Part shown: in pieces, positions 39,795 through 51,975 of the stretch
Layout: the number at the start of each line of letters is the position of its first letter
Position numbering within the stretch: position 1 is the stretch's first letter
Source: Dipteris shenzhenensis
Taxonomy: Eukaryota > Polypodiophyta > Polypodiopsida > Gleicheniales
Length of the DNA stretch: 64,000 nucleotides
Assembly (NCBI GenBank): GCA_047967505.1
Contig: CM106538.1
Reading direction: 5' to 3' (one strand)
Notes under the pieces: generated by a model
What the model was told of the DNA's origin: nothing
Database searches by the model: none
Seen by the model: only the letters and a program-made list of their open reading frames with translations
Program-made: the position numbers and the translations under genes

Positions 39795-41939
39795 AGTGAG
39801 TGAGTAGCTTGGTGCAGTTGGACAACAGTGAGTCAACCAAGGAGCTATGAAGGTCGTCGAACGTGGATTGAGAATGATGACTGACCTCCGCTAGTGTGCG
39901 ATATTGTGGCATTTCAGAGGTGATGCTGAATGCGGAGGCAAGCTCGGGGGATGTGAGACACTGCGACAGAAGCGTGAGATCTCCTGGGGATGGCTGCCCC
40001 TCCTCCCATTCTCTAACCCTGTCGTTGGAACTTCAAAGGCACGGCTGCAGCAACAGTAGCACGAGAAACTTAACAGAGGAAGAGGCATTGCAGGAAGCAT
40101 CAGTTGATGCGGTTGCTGTTACTTGGAGAGATGGAATCGAGGCAAAGGTGGAACTGGCTAGAGGTGTACAAGCTGAGGGGTGCACTGTGGAAGTGTCATA
40201 TCTTCCTATCCTGAGAGGCAATGCTTTGATGCTTTGGGCATACATTCCACAGTCGAGTGGGGCCACTAAGTAGCTGGCATTTGTGGCAGTCTAGCACCGC
40301 CTCAGACCGCCATTAGAAGTCCCCTGTTTCACTACCATTGTTGCAGACATTGCCAGTTGTTTGAGATAAGGTTATTAGTAACCTTAATAACCTTAATTAT
40401 TAAATCATTAAGTGTTTACTTCCAAGCCATGGCTCACATGGAGAAGCACGTTCCTTGTGCCTAACGCCTCTTGGATCCTTCTTCACGCATGGTAAAGCTT
40501 GGCAGTCAAATCAATGCATTTGAAGCATATTGCCTATCTTTCTGGTGCTTATGTCCATGTTGGACACCTAGATAGGTAGTATTTCCCGTGATTGGCTTGG
40601 CTCAGGGGTATGGTTAGGCACCTCGAGCCACTGTAGGCCAACATTGAGACTCACCAGTTTAGGAGTACTCTCTGCAGGAGGCCCTTGATTAGATTCTTGA
40701 AAGTTCACACATGCTTTGACAGTGGTACATGTTTGGTTGAGATGCATTGACAATCCGTTTGATGCATGGTTATTTGCCTATGTTGGATACATACGGTGGT
40801 ACGGTGATGTACTGAGATCCTGTCAGATTAGCATTGTTTGGAGCTGTTTCAGGGCTGGTTTGTCAACATTTTGGGGCTGATTTGTTACCGTATTCGAGGC
40901 TGATTTTATGGCATTGTGTTTGCCATTGGTTAGGACATTACAGTTGGCATATGTCGAGGCTGTTTTGGGGGCTATTTTGCCGGAACAGATGAGTGCCGTA
41001 AAGGGCAGCAAGCATACAAGCTGCTGTAATAGTTGCTATTTTTATGACAAAATAGTCATTTTCAGGACTGAACATCTCTTTCCTGGTGCCGAACTGGAAA
41101 GTTGTAGTTCGCTGAACAGACTACAACTTTGCTTTTGGAAGCAAGTTGATCCGATATACGCTGCAGGAGTTACAGCCTCTACAAAACCACAAAAAGTTGC
41201 ATTCTATTGTCTATTTGTGACCAATGTGCAGGAAGCTGTTTTCAGGTGAGAATCTCTGAGAATCCACAAGGATTTGGCTCTTAAGGTCAACTGACAAGTT
41301 GTAGATCTTTCTACAAGCTACAACTTTGCTATTTACAGCTTTGGCATCAATCTTTTGGTGAAAATATATCGCTGTTCAAAGACAGGGACAGCGTGTTATC
41401 TTACCCAAAGTGGCTGTGAGGTATTGTTGTAGGAATTTCTCTTGCACAATAGTGAATTGGGAACTCACAGTAAATTACAGACAGTCATTGGGATCTCACT
41501 TCAGTCCAAGAGCATTATTGGCATTTTGGCAAGTCACTTTGGCACATTTGGCAAGTGGTGAATGCTTGATTTTGATGCCAAAGGGTTGCACACTTGAGGT
41601 GATGCAATAAATGCCATTTCGATGCATTATGCATTTGCATTGGTGGATGCCGCACTGATGTTTATGGATAGTTGAGCTGGGGGCTCCTACTGCCATTGGT
41701 TGAGCAGGCATTGCTCATTTGGTTCAGTGCATTGCTTACTTGGATTGCCAAGCATTTTGGCAGGTTACTGCACTGCATATATTCATGTTTATGCCTCTTT
41801 ATGGCTAAGTGCTTTTGAGCATTGGATCAACCAGTTTATTTGGAGACCTGATTGGTCTAGACAGCACTATATTTTTTGGTCATTTGGGTTGCCTATTGCA
41901 CTATATTGCTCTTTGGTTGTTAGCTATTGTGCCACAGAT
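39795..41939 (+). other. Long leader of the short-LTR copia element
   Basis: About 2.1 kb without a recognised gene. Two segments (near 41060-41140 and 41260-41340) share aagttgtag…ctacaactttgct and form diverged copies. It could hold an insertion or simply be non-coding leader. Confidence 0.5.
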
Positions 41940-44900
41940 ATGGCATCTACAGCTGGTAGTGCCCTCTTTGATATTGAGAGGTTGGATGGATCAAACTTTC
42001 AGTATTGGAAAGAGCATATTTATGATGTGTTAGTGCAGAAGAGGCAACATAAGCCCATACAATGCAAAGGTGTCAAGCCTAATAGCATTAAACAGAGTGA
42101 TTGGGATGAGATGGATGAGCAAGCACGCTCTATCATTCAGTCATCACTATCAAAGTTAGTCTACTTGCAGGTACAGGATGGTGTACAGGGTGTAGACTGC
42201 CATGCATATGAGTTCTATACTCGTATATGCCGGATGTATGACCATGATAGTGTTATGTTACAGAATGATGGGTTGAAATGCCCTGATGGGCTGAAATACA
42301 GCCATGATATGCACTCCAGAGGTAGATCAACCGGTAGAAATAGGTCATGTTCAAGGGGGAATTCCAAGAGCAAGTCTAGCTCTCGGACTTGTGTTAGATG
42401 TTTCTATTGTGGAAAGTATGGCCACATGAAAAAGTACTGCTGGAAATGGCTAAGAAAATGCAAGAAGAAGAGCAAGGTTAAGAATGACAGGAAGAAGGAG
42501 AAGAAGCATGTTGAGCTTCAAGGCGTGGATGCCAGGGTTTCCACTGACAGTAGTAGTGATGAAGGCATTCTTTTGTCTATGTCTAACACCTCCTTCTTGG
42601 CCACTGATGTACCCATCCTCGGTGATTGGATGTTAGATCCATGTGCTTCATGTCATATGACCTCTCATAGGTCATAGTTCAGTGCATATCAGGAATGCAT
42701 TGTGGAGAGCAGCTTGATGGGCATTGATCATTCTATGGATGTCTATGGTTATAGGGATATCCACCTTGTTATGCCTAGTGGCTCTATTCTTGTTCTGCAG
42801 AGGGTTAGACATATACCAGGACTTGATATGAGCAAGATCGGTACTGGACAGTTGGTTGAGGTAGGTTATCATGTCTCTCTGGGTGATCATGCATGGAAGA
42901 TTGCTAGAGGCAATCTGGTTATGGCTAGGGGATCACGAGTTGGATTCTCTTATGCATTGCATGTATCAGGTGTCTAGGATCAACAGCCATCAGTTAGTTT
43001 ATGGTACGCCACACTTGGACATATGTCTGTTGCAGGTATGGAAGCCCTTACAACATTGAGATACATTCCTGTTATGGATGTCTCTCAAATTTTATGTCAT
43101 GATTGTCATGATGGTCAGCAGTCAAGATCCTCTTTTGTGAGGAAGACAATCGGTGAGAGGTATGTTGAGCCATTGCAGTTGGTTCATAATGCAGTTTATG
43201 GGCCTATGCCTACCATTTCACTGGGTGGTGCCTCTTACTTTGTGACATTTATTGATGCTGCTACAAAGTACATATGGGTATATCCGATTCGTCAGAAGCA
43301 TGATGTATATGATACATTTCAGTGCTTCTTGGGTAATGCTGAAAATCAGTCAGGAAAGAATCTATTGAGCTTTATGACTGATGGTGATGCAGAGTTTACC
43401 TCTCCTAGATTTCAGCATCTATGTGATACACTTGGTATCAGGAGGGTGTTGACCACTCCTCATCTTTCTGCTCATGATGCCTTGGCAGAAGGCATAAATC
43501 GGATTCTATTGGACAAGATTGGTAGCATGCTACGATATGCAAGTCTTACCGAATGCTAGTGGGCTGAGGCATGTAAGACAGCTGCATACTTGTTTAACAA
43601 GTCACCCGGGAGATCTCTCGATGGTAGAGTGCCATTTGAGTTCTTGATAGGCAAGGCACCATGTTATGAGCATTTACGTGTGTTTGGCTATGAGGCTTAT
43701 GCTCATGGTTCCCGATCGAGGTGTATCATCCTTGGATACAGTGAGTCTAGTAGGGACTACAAGTTATAGGATTCTTCAGCTAGAGAGCTAATACGCAACC
43801 ATAATGTCTATTTCAGAGAGGATGCTATGTTTAGACAGCCCAAGACTGTGGATAGCAAGAGATAGGTGTTCCAAGAGGGTGTAAGTGCACTGATACCTCC
43901 GAATTCTTTGCAAGGGTAGCCCATATCCCTTGGAGTGGGAGGTTTTTTCCACGGTGAGCAGGTTATAAAGTTGGATAGCCACGATTACTTCCTGATTTTG
44001 ATCAAATACGGTCAGATGTCTCGAGTATTCCACAAGTTTATACTCCTATGGAGATTGTTGATGCATTTTCTATGGACAGTTACAGTTTGCTCCCAGGATG
44101 CGGAGTGCCTCTTGTAGATGATGATGAGGCTATGCATGGTGAGGAGGATACCTTGGCTAATGATGCCCGATATGATCCATTGGTTGGTTATGCCAAGACA
44201 GATGTGGTTTCTGCAGTTATTGACTCAGGTCATATTGCGCATGGGCAGGAATCATTGATACGTTTGCTTTGTAAGTGCCTCCATGGCTAGAAGCAATCCC
44301 CTTGAGCTTGGCTTCATAGGTTTGATACCGTTATAAGAGCTCAGGATGTGATGCGCAGTGAGACAGGTTATGGTCTCACTATTTAAGATGTTGTTATCCT
44401 TCTGAGGTTACTTGCCATATGGTCCTTTATGGACAAGGATGCTTTGCATTGGAAGCTGCATGGTCTTGATGATGTTTGTCTTCCGATACTTGGTTATTTC
44501 AGTATGGAGAGGGGGAAGTTACTAAGTACTCCATTGCCTGTATTGGCTCCATACTTGAAACACAACAGGTTTGACGATCACAAATCAATTGAGCAGCAGG
44601 TTATGGTTGATATGGCAGCCATAGTACTTCGTGCATCCATGACTGGGTTGAGACTTGGTTCTCACATTTTTGCCATTGGGGCTACACTTCTAGTTCTTAC
44701 TTCCGTTGCAATGGGAGTTGGTAGCATGATTATGGCAGATTTTGGCAATAGGGAAGCGATTGTGGACATCAGTTCCTTACGCTTCTAGGAGCAGCATGCA
44801 AGTGATGCAGGTTGGGTAGACCAGCAGAGGTCTATTGTAGGTTATGTGCTTATGGTCACAGGTGGTACAGAGACATTTTCTTTGCACAGTGACAGTTCGG

Positions 44901-45006
44901 GTGCTATGGACTTAGCATAGGAGCACGTGGTGGTGAGAGTTCACTCTCCCAGTGAGATCTGGCATGAGATCTTGGTTGACAGGCATCTATAGCTTGTCAT
45001 TTTCTA
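41940..45006 (+). pseudogene. Copia gag-pol, decayed
   Basis: Gag starts at ATG 41940 (MASTAGSALFDIERLDGSNF). It has an Arg/Ser-rich stretch and a perfect zinc knuckle CFYCGKYGHMKKYC. The protease site reads WMLDPCASCHMTSHR where WILDSGASxHMT is expected, so the catalytic DSG is lost. After a stop come VMPSGSILVLQRVRHIPGLD and the integrase (43023-43559) with VYGPMPTISLGGASYFVTFI, TDGDAEFTSPRFQHLCDTLG and ALAEGIN; the first catalytic Asp region reads VHNAVYGP and appears mutated. Post-integrase WAEACKTAAYLFNKSPG and a few RT/RNase H words follow to about 45000. The YVDD block was not found. Confidence 0.85.
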
Positions 45007-45176
45007 TCCTGCAGACTTGATGTCTACTAGCAGCTTATCCTCTATGCACTTTGCACATTGTAAAGTGCTGATGGGCATAAGATGATGGTCTTGTCATCTT
45101 GTTTTTTAGCCTATGGCTGATTGTATTATATGTGTACTATACTCCCTTAAAGGCACACTGTCTTTAAGTGGGAGGT

Positions 45177-45322
45177 TGTTGGGGTAAAGGGCAGTATGCC
45201 CGCCCACTTGTACAGTGCCATGTATACTCATATATGTATGATAGAGGAATAAGCTGGAGTAGCTTTTGCTCCACCATTTCTGGTGTCTCCTTATCCCTTT
45301 GTGTGTGCTCTCCTCTCCCATA
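45177..45322 (+). repeat. 3' LTR (146 bp)
   Basis: It begins TGTTGGGGTAAAGG and ends CCCATA (CA changed to TA), followed by ACTAC. Copy of 39648-39794. Confidence 0.88.
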
Positions 45323-45327
45323 ACTAC
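45323..45327. repeat. Target site duplication ACTAC, right
   Basis: Matches 39643-39647. Confidence 0.8.
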
Positions 45328-45699
45328 TAGTAGGGAAAGGGTGTCTTGAGTTCAAATCACCTCTTTCCATGAAATTTGTGAAGTCATTCCGACCTTAGCT
45401 TAATTGGATTATCTCCACCTAGAAATCTAATGAACTTCCCTATTAAAAAATAAAGGCCTTTTCAAATAAATTCTGGCTTAGGTCAAGTTTGATGTATGGA
45501 ATAAGTTGTTGAGATTAAGGGACTTAAGGATAGAAAGATGGGAAGTATAGATGAGCAAACTGATCGAAGAGCCATTATCTATCTCACCTGATGTTTTATA
45601 GTTTGTTTTAGTCATTTGGGCTTCATCTAGAACCTGCAGAAGTGTTCCATCTTAATACTTCTACTACTTTCATCACTCAAAAAACAGAGAGACTTCAAA
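45328..45699. other. Spacer between copia element and LINE
   Basis: AT-rich; no coding motif seen. Confidence 0.5.
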
Positions 45700-45711
45700 C
45701 AGACAACGCAT
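45700..45711. repeat. LINE target site duplication, left
   Basis: CAGACAACGCAT, repeated exactly at 50957-50968 after the poly(A). Confidence 0.9.
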
Positions 45712-45803
45712 TCAATTTAGGTCGAAGTTTTCTGAACATCTCTAGGTGAAGCGAGGATGTGAGGAACTGAGGAGCTCTAGTGAGCTCTGCCATTTGCTCA
45801 ACC

Positions 45804-47098
45804 ATGCCTAACAAGAGGAGGCGCCTCAAGACTCAGAGATCCCAGTCCCCAGCCGATGTCTCTGCAAGAAAGCTCCAAAAAGTAGGTGAAGGAAATGACG
45901 GTGTCAGTGAAGAGACGGGCACGTTTGCCGACGCTGTCAAGTCAGGCTCCACAGATCTCGATGCGGTTGAGCTCGCATGTCTCGAACAGGACGTGCACAA
46001 CGAATCAATATTAGAAAGCGAGAAGGATTTCAGAATGGTGAGGGAACCTCGTGCAAAGTGGTGCGCATTCAAGTTGATATCCAGCTTGAGAGCCTCTACC
46101 GTGAATATAGCAGGCTCCTTGACTGTGGCATCTTCATGCTCTTTCTTGGACGCATCCCCTCGGAAGACGAGTTCCCAAGGTGGTTTGATTTTTCGTATCA
46201 AGGTAATGCCTCTTTGGCTGACTTCAGGTACGTTGGAAGAGGCTTCTTTCAAGCCACGATGTAGCCTACAAGTGAGCGAGAATAGCTCATTTCGAGCTCA
46301 GTTGGTTAGAGAGGTAACTCGATATACGCCATCCCTTGGAGTGCGTCGTTTACCCTTGAAGAGGTCTTGCAGCATGAATGCCCGATGTGGGTTCACTTCC
46401 CTGAACTCAATGAACTCCTCATCCCTCAGCTCATTTCAGTGGTGTCTTCTCTCGGTAAGGTACTCTACCTGTCTCATGTGCAACTTAAACGAGCTTCTCC
46501 CAAAGCCTACCTCCTGTGGGATAGGAGAAGGGAAATACCTGAGGCCGTGGAGCTGGAACTCCCTAATCAATGGAGCATCTTTGTCGAAGTTTGTTTTGGA
46601 GTCTTTCCCAACACTTGCTATTTCTGCAAGAGCAGCGGCCACTTTAATCGAGAATGCCCAAAACGTGGCGGCCATGAGAAGAACGAACCCACACCTCCAC
46701 CGGAGGAGGAGGAAGAAAAGACGGTGGAAGGCCTTGTGGCAGAGGACACGGGACAAACACAAGTGCTGCATGCACTCTCGTGGGTGCCAAGTGCTCAAAT
46801 GGAGAAGTCCTAGGGTGAAACACCTCAACAAGACAAAGCTCTTGAAGCGAACCCCGAAGGCAAGGCTGAGACTCACAGGAAGTTCACAGAGGTGGCACAG
46901 AAAAAGAAGCTCGAGTGGAAAGCCGCACATGAAGGTCACCAAGGCGATTCCAACCCCAGAAGAGTCGAATCCCTCAAAGATGCTAAGAGTCGAGCACGAA
47001 GAGGTGGAGCCTTTATCAATATCTATGTTCCACTGGCGGAAGAAATGGACCGTGATGAAGATTACGAGATGAAGTGCAGGCCAGAAGGCCACAGTTAG
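45804..47098 (+). pseudogene. LINE ORF1 with zinc knuckle
   Basis: ATG 45804 starts a basic N-terminus (MPNKRRRLKTQRSQSPADVS). Two frameshifts, near 46050 and 46260-46370, move the frame. Conserved pieces: DCGIFMLFLGRIPSEDEFPR, NELLIPQLISVVSSLGKVLY and VELELPNQWSIFVEVCFGVF, matching plant LINE ORF1 (DUF4283-like fold). Then a zinc knuckle CYFCKSSGHFNREC near 46617-46660 and a charged tail. It would bind LINE RNA. A stop at 46813 and another frame change follow. Confidence 0.8.
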
Positions 47099-50000
47099 CT
47101 TGCATCTCATGGAACATAAGAGGTGCATGTGCTCTCTGGAAACAACGAGTGGTTAGGAGGATACTCAACGCTCATGAGCCGAAGGTGTTGGCCTTACATG
47201 AACTCAAGACAGGAGATAGAAATCTTGACGGAATATGCATTCGAGGTTACAGGTGCATTAGCAATTGCCCCCAGGCAGGAAGGGGGGGGGACTGCCCTCA
47301 TTATCAGTGTGAACAACTCTCGGTGGTGACTGTTGAAAATGCTCGGGGGGGGGGAATACATAGCTGTGGAGATATCTTTCCAGGAAGCTAAGTTTATGGC
47401 CATTTCAGTGTATGCCCCGAACTGCTCTACTGAGAGAGCCGCCTTATGGGAAAGGCTAAGAACTTTGGTAGAAGGTAAAGAGGCTTTGCTCCTCGGGGAT
47501 TGGAACTCGGTCTTTAGTGCTCAATACCGGTCTCACGAAGGTGCTGAAGCTTCAACCAATGAAACTAATGCCTGGCAGCTTTTCGAAAGGATATGTAACC
47601 TGATCAACTGGGTCTCTTTTGATAATCTTAAAACCCTACAAGTCTTCACGTGGAGCAACAAGCAAGCAAGCAGCACATGGAGGGTAGCTCGTCTCGATAT
47701 GATCTACTTTTTGCAGGGTGCTTGGTGGATAAAACCTAGAGTTCATGGCCAGGTTCTTACGGACTCGTTCGCGTCCGATCGCCTCCCAATCTTGGTGTCT
47801 TTTGATCTACTGCATGCAAAAGTTGTAGCTAAGGGTCCGATGCCCTTCAAGTGGAACTCAGCTATGATGGGACATAAGCACTTCGATGAGTGGGTACGTT
47901 TGGCTCGGATAGAAGCTGTTGGAGCATCTACACATCCTGCTCGGGTGTGGAATATATGTATAAGAGCTAGCAGGAATAGAGCAAATATCCACAGACATGC
48001 ACAACTCAATGCCAGTAAGGCAAGAAAGGCTTTGCCACAAGAACTCCAAGAAAGTCCTAAGGATCCACACCTATCTACCATGCTCAACTCAACAGACTCA
48101 TTCCTGACAGAGCAAGAACACTGAAGACTCAAAGCTGCTCAAATACAGTCTAGACTCAGATGGCTTGAGGAGGGAGATAGGCCATCAGCTTTCTTTTTCA
48201 AAGTAGTAAAGGAAAAGTGACAAAGAGAAGCTATAACCATGATTGCAGACGAGGAAGGTAAGATGGTTACAGAGAAGAGGATATTGCAAGAGTGTTTGCT
48301 AATCACTTGGCAAAGGTCTCGGGCTCAAGACCCAACAAGCCAATCGACTTCGAAAGTAAAACAAGGGCCTTCCTGGGCTAATATGCCTTGCAAGGTGCAA
48401 GATTTTGAAGCTGTTATGTTGCAGAGACCATTCTCTGAAGGAGATATTAAATTCACGGTCATGCAAATGGCCAAGGAGAAAGCCCCTGGCCGATGGGATT
48501 CCTGCAGAGTTCTTCCAAGTTTACTGGGATACATGCAAAACAGAGCTGGTTAAGCTCACAAATTGGTGCAGGATCAAGGGCGTGATGCCCAGAGAACTAA
48601 ACATGGGTGTCATAAAATTGATTCCGAATCTCACAACAGGCTACTTCCTGGGCAATGGATGCCATTGTCTATGCTCAATATGATCTATAAAGTGAAGGCC
48701 AAACTTCTCGCTAATAGAATCAAATTCCTATTGTCAGGGCTAATACACCTGCTTCAATTTGGGTTTGTCACTGGCAGAAATATCCACAAAGCAGTGCTGA
48801 ACGCGATGCTAGCAGTGGACTATGCCTTGGCAAGCAACGAATAAATAGTCATGCTAAACTTAGACCTTGAGAAGGCCTATGATTGTGTAAGCTGGGACTT
48901 CGTCCTAAGTTGCTTAGGTGCATTGGGGTTTGGCAATGGATTTTGCAGGCTAGGAAACATGTTGTTTACGAATGCATGGACCACGGTGTCAGTAAATGGC
49001 TACCATTATCAGCAATTTGAATTGGAAAAGGTCGATAAGGCAAGGTTGCCCACTAGCCCCATTGCTGTTTGCCATAGTCACTAAGCCTCTACTAGTGCAG
49101 ATTGACAAACAACTCAATAGTGGAAGCCTAACGGGCTTAAAGATGCCTGGTGGGACGGTGTTTAGCTCACAATTTTTCGCTGATGACAATACCACCTTTC
49201 TGGCAAGAACAACATTAACAGATTTCTGGAAACTGTGGTGGACTTTCCCACACTATCTGACTCCAAAATCAATAAGGACAAGATGACAGCTCTCTGGCTC
49301 AGCTGGGATGAGGAACCCCCGTGGACAACTAACTTTGAGTTTAAGTGGATGGCAAGTACTGAGATACCTTGGGTGCCCAATCGAGATAGAAGTCTCCCTG
49401 AAAGATAAATTTGACTGGCCAATCAGGAGAATAAAACATAAGTTTGATAGGTGGGCAGGGAAAACCCTTTCTCTTGCTGCCCGGATCACTATTGCTAAGC
49501 ATATGCTTGAGTCCACCTAAGTCTATGTTCTTTCGGTTATTCCCTTTTCAAAAGCAAATTTAAGGACAGTTGACAGATTAATTGCGAATTTCATATGGGA
49601 AGAGATGTGGCACTCAATGAAGTGGGAGCTAATGACAGCCCCAAAGGAGAACGGTGGCCTAGGGCTGTGGCCTAGGGCTAACCACTATGAAAGAAAAAAA
49701 TGATGTGTTGTGTGGCTGCTCCAACTCGGTAGCAGTCAACCATGGGCAACAATCTCAAGATTCTTCATTTGCATAAACGCTCCAAAAAAGATTGTCTACC
49801 CATGGCAGGATGTGATCCTATCAGAGTTTGCAATTAGGATTCCCCAATCCGAACTGCTTGCCAAGCTAGTGCAAATATGGAAAGACAAATCGAAGGGCTA
49901 TCAGTGGGGGGGACTTAGGTCGCTTCATGGTGATGCATCTCTTGGCAAATCAATTTGGTTGACGGACTGGCCATTAGTCACTCACAGGCCCAGCCCTCCT

Positions 50001-50678
50001 TAAGAGTTTCCCTCGGCTTGCTGCTAGAATGTTCAGGAAAGGCATTCGCACCTTCATCCAAATCTGAGATCCTGGAGGGATGAAGTGGTTAGATACTGAG
50101 ACCATTACATAGAGATATGGGCAAACGGTAAGAGAAGGCAAGGTAATCACACTTCTACTGAGCAGGATCAAAGGAGATTGGCCCACTAGTCAATCCTTTC
50201 AAGAGGAACTGGGGTTCAAAGGGTTTGTTTAGAGCCAAGGGAAACTATTCTCTAGAGTATGCTTAAGTGATTTTAAGGACAGCTCCTCTCATGAGGCCCC
50301 TCTGTCAGCCAATAGACAGTGGAGGTTCCATGCCCCAATTGACAAATTGCCGGTATGGGTTGCATAGGGAAGGCCACGCCATCATACAAAATGAATTTAG
50401 TGCTATGGTGGGTATTGGTAGGCAAAATGCCAATAAGGTCAAGAATCGCCAAATGGACCCCAAATGTAAGTCCTACTTGTATGTTCTGCAAGGAGGCCAA
50501 GGAGACTCACATGCACCTATTCTGGGACTGCTTCTTTGTCAAGGATGTGTGGAAACAGATCGGACTCAGCTTGACAAGAGCTCACGTTATTTTCAGACTG
50601 AACTGGAAAATGGCACTGCTAGGAGACAAATGCAGGATGATTGACCCCATGTATGAGGTCTGGCAGGTGATCAGATGA
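47095..50678 (+). pseudogene. LINE ORF2: endonuclease, reverse transcriptase, zf-RVT
   Basis: The endonuclease begins ACISWNIRG and continues, after a frameshift at the G runs near 47282-47354, with KFMAISVYAPNCSTERAALW, EALLLGDWNSVFS and SDRLPILVSF. The RT has LLANRIKFLLSGLIHLLQFG, VMLNLDLEKAYDCVSWDFV, then in another frame RQGCPLAPLLFAIV and the active-site FFADDNTTFL. The RLKYLGCP-like block (RYLGCPIEIE) and IANFIWEEMWHSMKW follow. A zf-RVT domain ends it: CMFCKEAKETHMHLFWDCFF. Stops at 48124, 48842, 49520, 50003 and others. The nuclease nicks target DNA and the RT copies LINE RNA onto it; this copy is inactive. Confidence 0.9.
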
Positions 50679-50732
50679 CATGTGATAACCCGTGTGTGGA
50701 GGCAAAGAAACAATCTTTCTTTCCACAGATCA

Positions 50733-51572
50733 CACTTGGGGAGACTAGTGACTGCAGCAATTATAGAGGACACGAGAAAAGCAATGCAATTTTTTGGGAA
50801 AAAGAATGATGCTTGTAATCATGTAGGAAAGATATTGAAGAACTAAGGGTTCCTGCCTCCTGATCTGGAGGACGCTCCGATGATGTACTTTTTTATACCT
50901 TTTTCTAAACCTTTTTTACTTTAATACAATGACTCTTACCGTTTTAAAAAAAAAAACAGACAACGCATAAACATCTTGCAACACTGCATCGGATCTCGAA
51001 TGCTATGAGAACACTAGGGTTGCGTAAAACATCATCATTGAAACATAATCCAAAAGCTTACAACATTACGAAATTGCAAAGAACAGATGAATGAACATGG
51101 AATCAAGAGTAATAGACATCCTTATAATTCAAGAGAATATACTTTCTTACAGCACTTGGGGAGACTAGTGACTGCAGCAATTATAGAGGACACGAGAAAA
51201 GCAATGCAATTTTTTGGGAAAAAGAATGATGCTTGTAATCATGTAGGAAAGATATTGAAGAACTAAGGGTTCCTGCCTCCTGATCTGGAGGACGCTCCGA
51301 TGATGTACTTTTTTATACCTTTTTCTAAACCTTTTTTACTTTAATACAATGACTCTTACCGTTTAAAAAAAAAAAACAGACAACGCATAAACATCTTGCA
51401 ACACTGCATCGGATCTCGAATGCTATGAGAACACTAGGGTTGCGTAAAACATCATCATTGAAACATAATCCAAAAGCTTACAACATTACGAAATTGCAAA
51501 GAACAGATGAATGAACATGGAATCAAGAGTAATAGACATCCTTATAATTCAAGAGAATATACTTTCTTACAG
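50733..51572. repeat. 420-bp tandem duplication across the LINE 3' end
   Basis: Bases 50733-51152 are repeated at 51153-51572 with offset exactly 420. I see one difference, T versus A at the start of the A tract (50945 against 51365). Each copy has the LINE 3' UTR end, poly(A), the right TSD and about 180 bp of flank. The duplication is therefore younger than the LINE. Confidence 0.95.
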
Positions 51573-51753
51573 CAATTAAGCAATAGCCAAAAATCTAATG
51601 TTGCAACCACACACCCCACATCCTCATTCTGATACATATCCATGAGTGGATATGAAGGGATACACTCAACAGATGGTGAACCTTTATATCTGTAAGCAAT
51701 AACTATAAGGAAATAATAATAATATACTTATCTGGATATTATCTGCCTATCAT

Positions 51754-51975
51754 ACATTGTCTAAGAAGAATATGTTTGGATTCGTGAATACATAGGAGAG
51801 AGTGTCGAGAGTGACCCTCCAAGTGATGACAATGAAAGTCCTAATGGTAGTAATAGCAAATTAAAAATACATTCTCTAAGAAGAATATGTTTGGATTCAT
51901 GAAGACATAGAAGAGTGTGTCGAGGGTGACCAAGTGATGACAATGAAAGTCGTAATGGTAGTAATAGCAATGCTA
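51754..51975. repeat. Two tandem copies of a 115-bp unit
   Basis: The unit with ctaagaagaatatgtttgga and tgatgacaatgaaagtc recurs with offset 115. The second copy is shorter by a few bases. Diverged, no coding role seen. Confidence 0.8.

Larger units (their letters stand above)
39648..45322 (+). mobile_element. Ty1/copia element with short LTRs (5675 bp)
   Basis: Two short LTRs, a TSD of ACTAC, a 2.1-kb leader, gag, a protease remnant, integrase and a badly decayed RT/RNase H. The polypurine tract gtgggagg lies just before the 3' LTR (45169-45176). The sequence after the 5' LTR (agtgagtgagtagcttggtg) does not match the initiator tRNA-Met primer site. Confidence 0.9.
45712..50956 (+). mobile_element. 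LINE retrotransposon, near full length (5245 bp)
   Basis: An exact 12-bp TSD, two coding regions and a terminal A tract (12 A at 50946-50956) give the classic layout of an L1-type plant LINE. ORF1 (45804-47098) and ORF2 (about 47095-50678) are broken by several frameshifts and stops. The 5' end just after the TSD suggests little or no 5' truncation. Confidence 0.92.

Noticed and set aside
41700-41939. Upstream extension of the copia gag frame
   Set aside because: The sequence before ATG 41940 has no gag similarity; MASTAGSALFDIERLDGSNF is the natural start.
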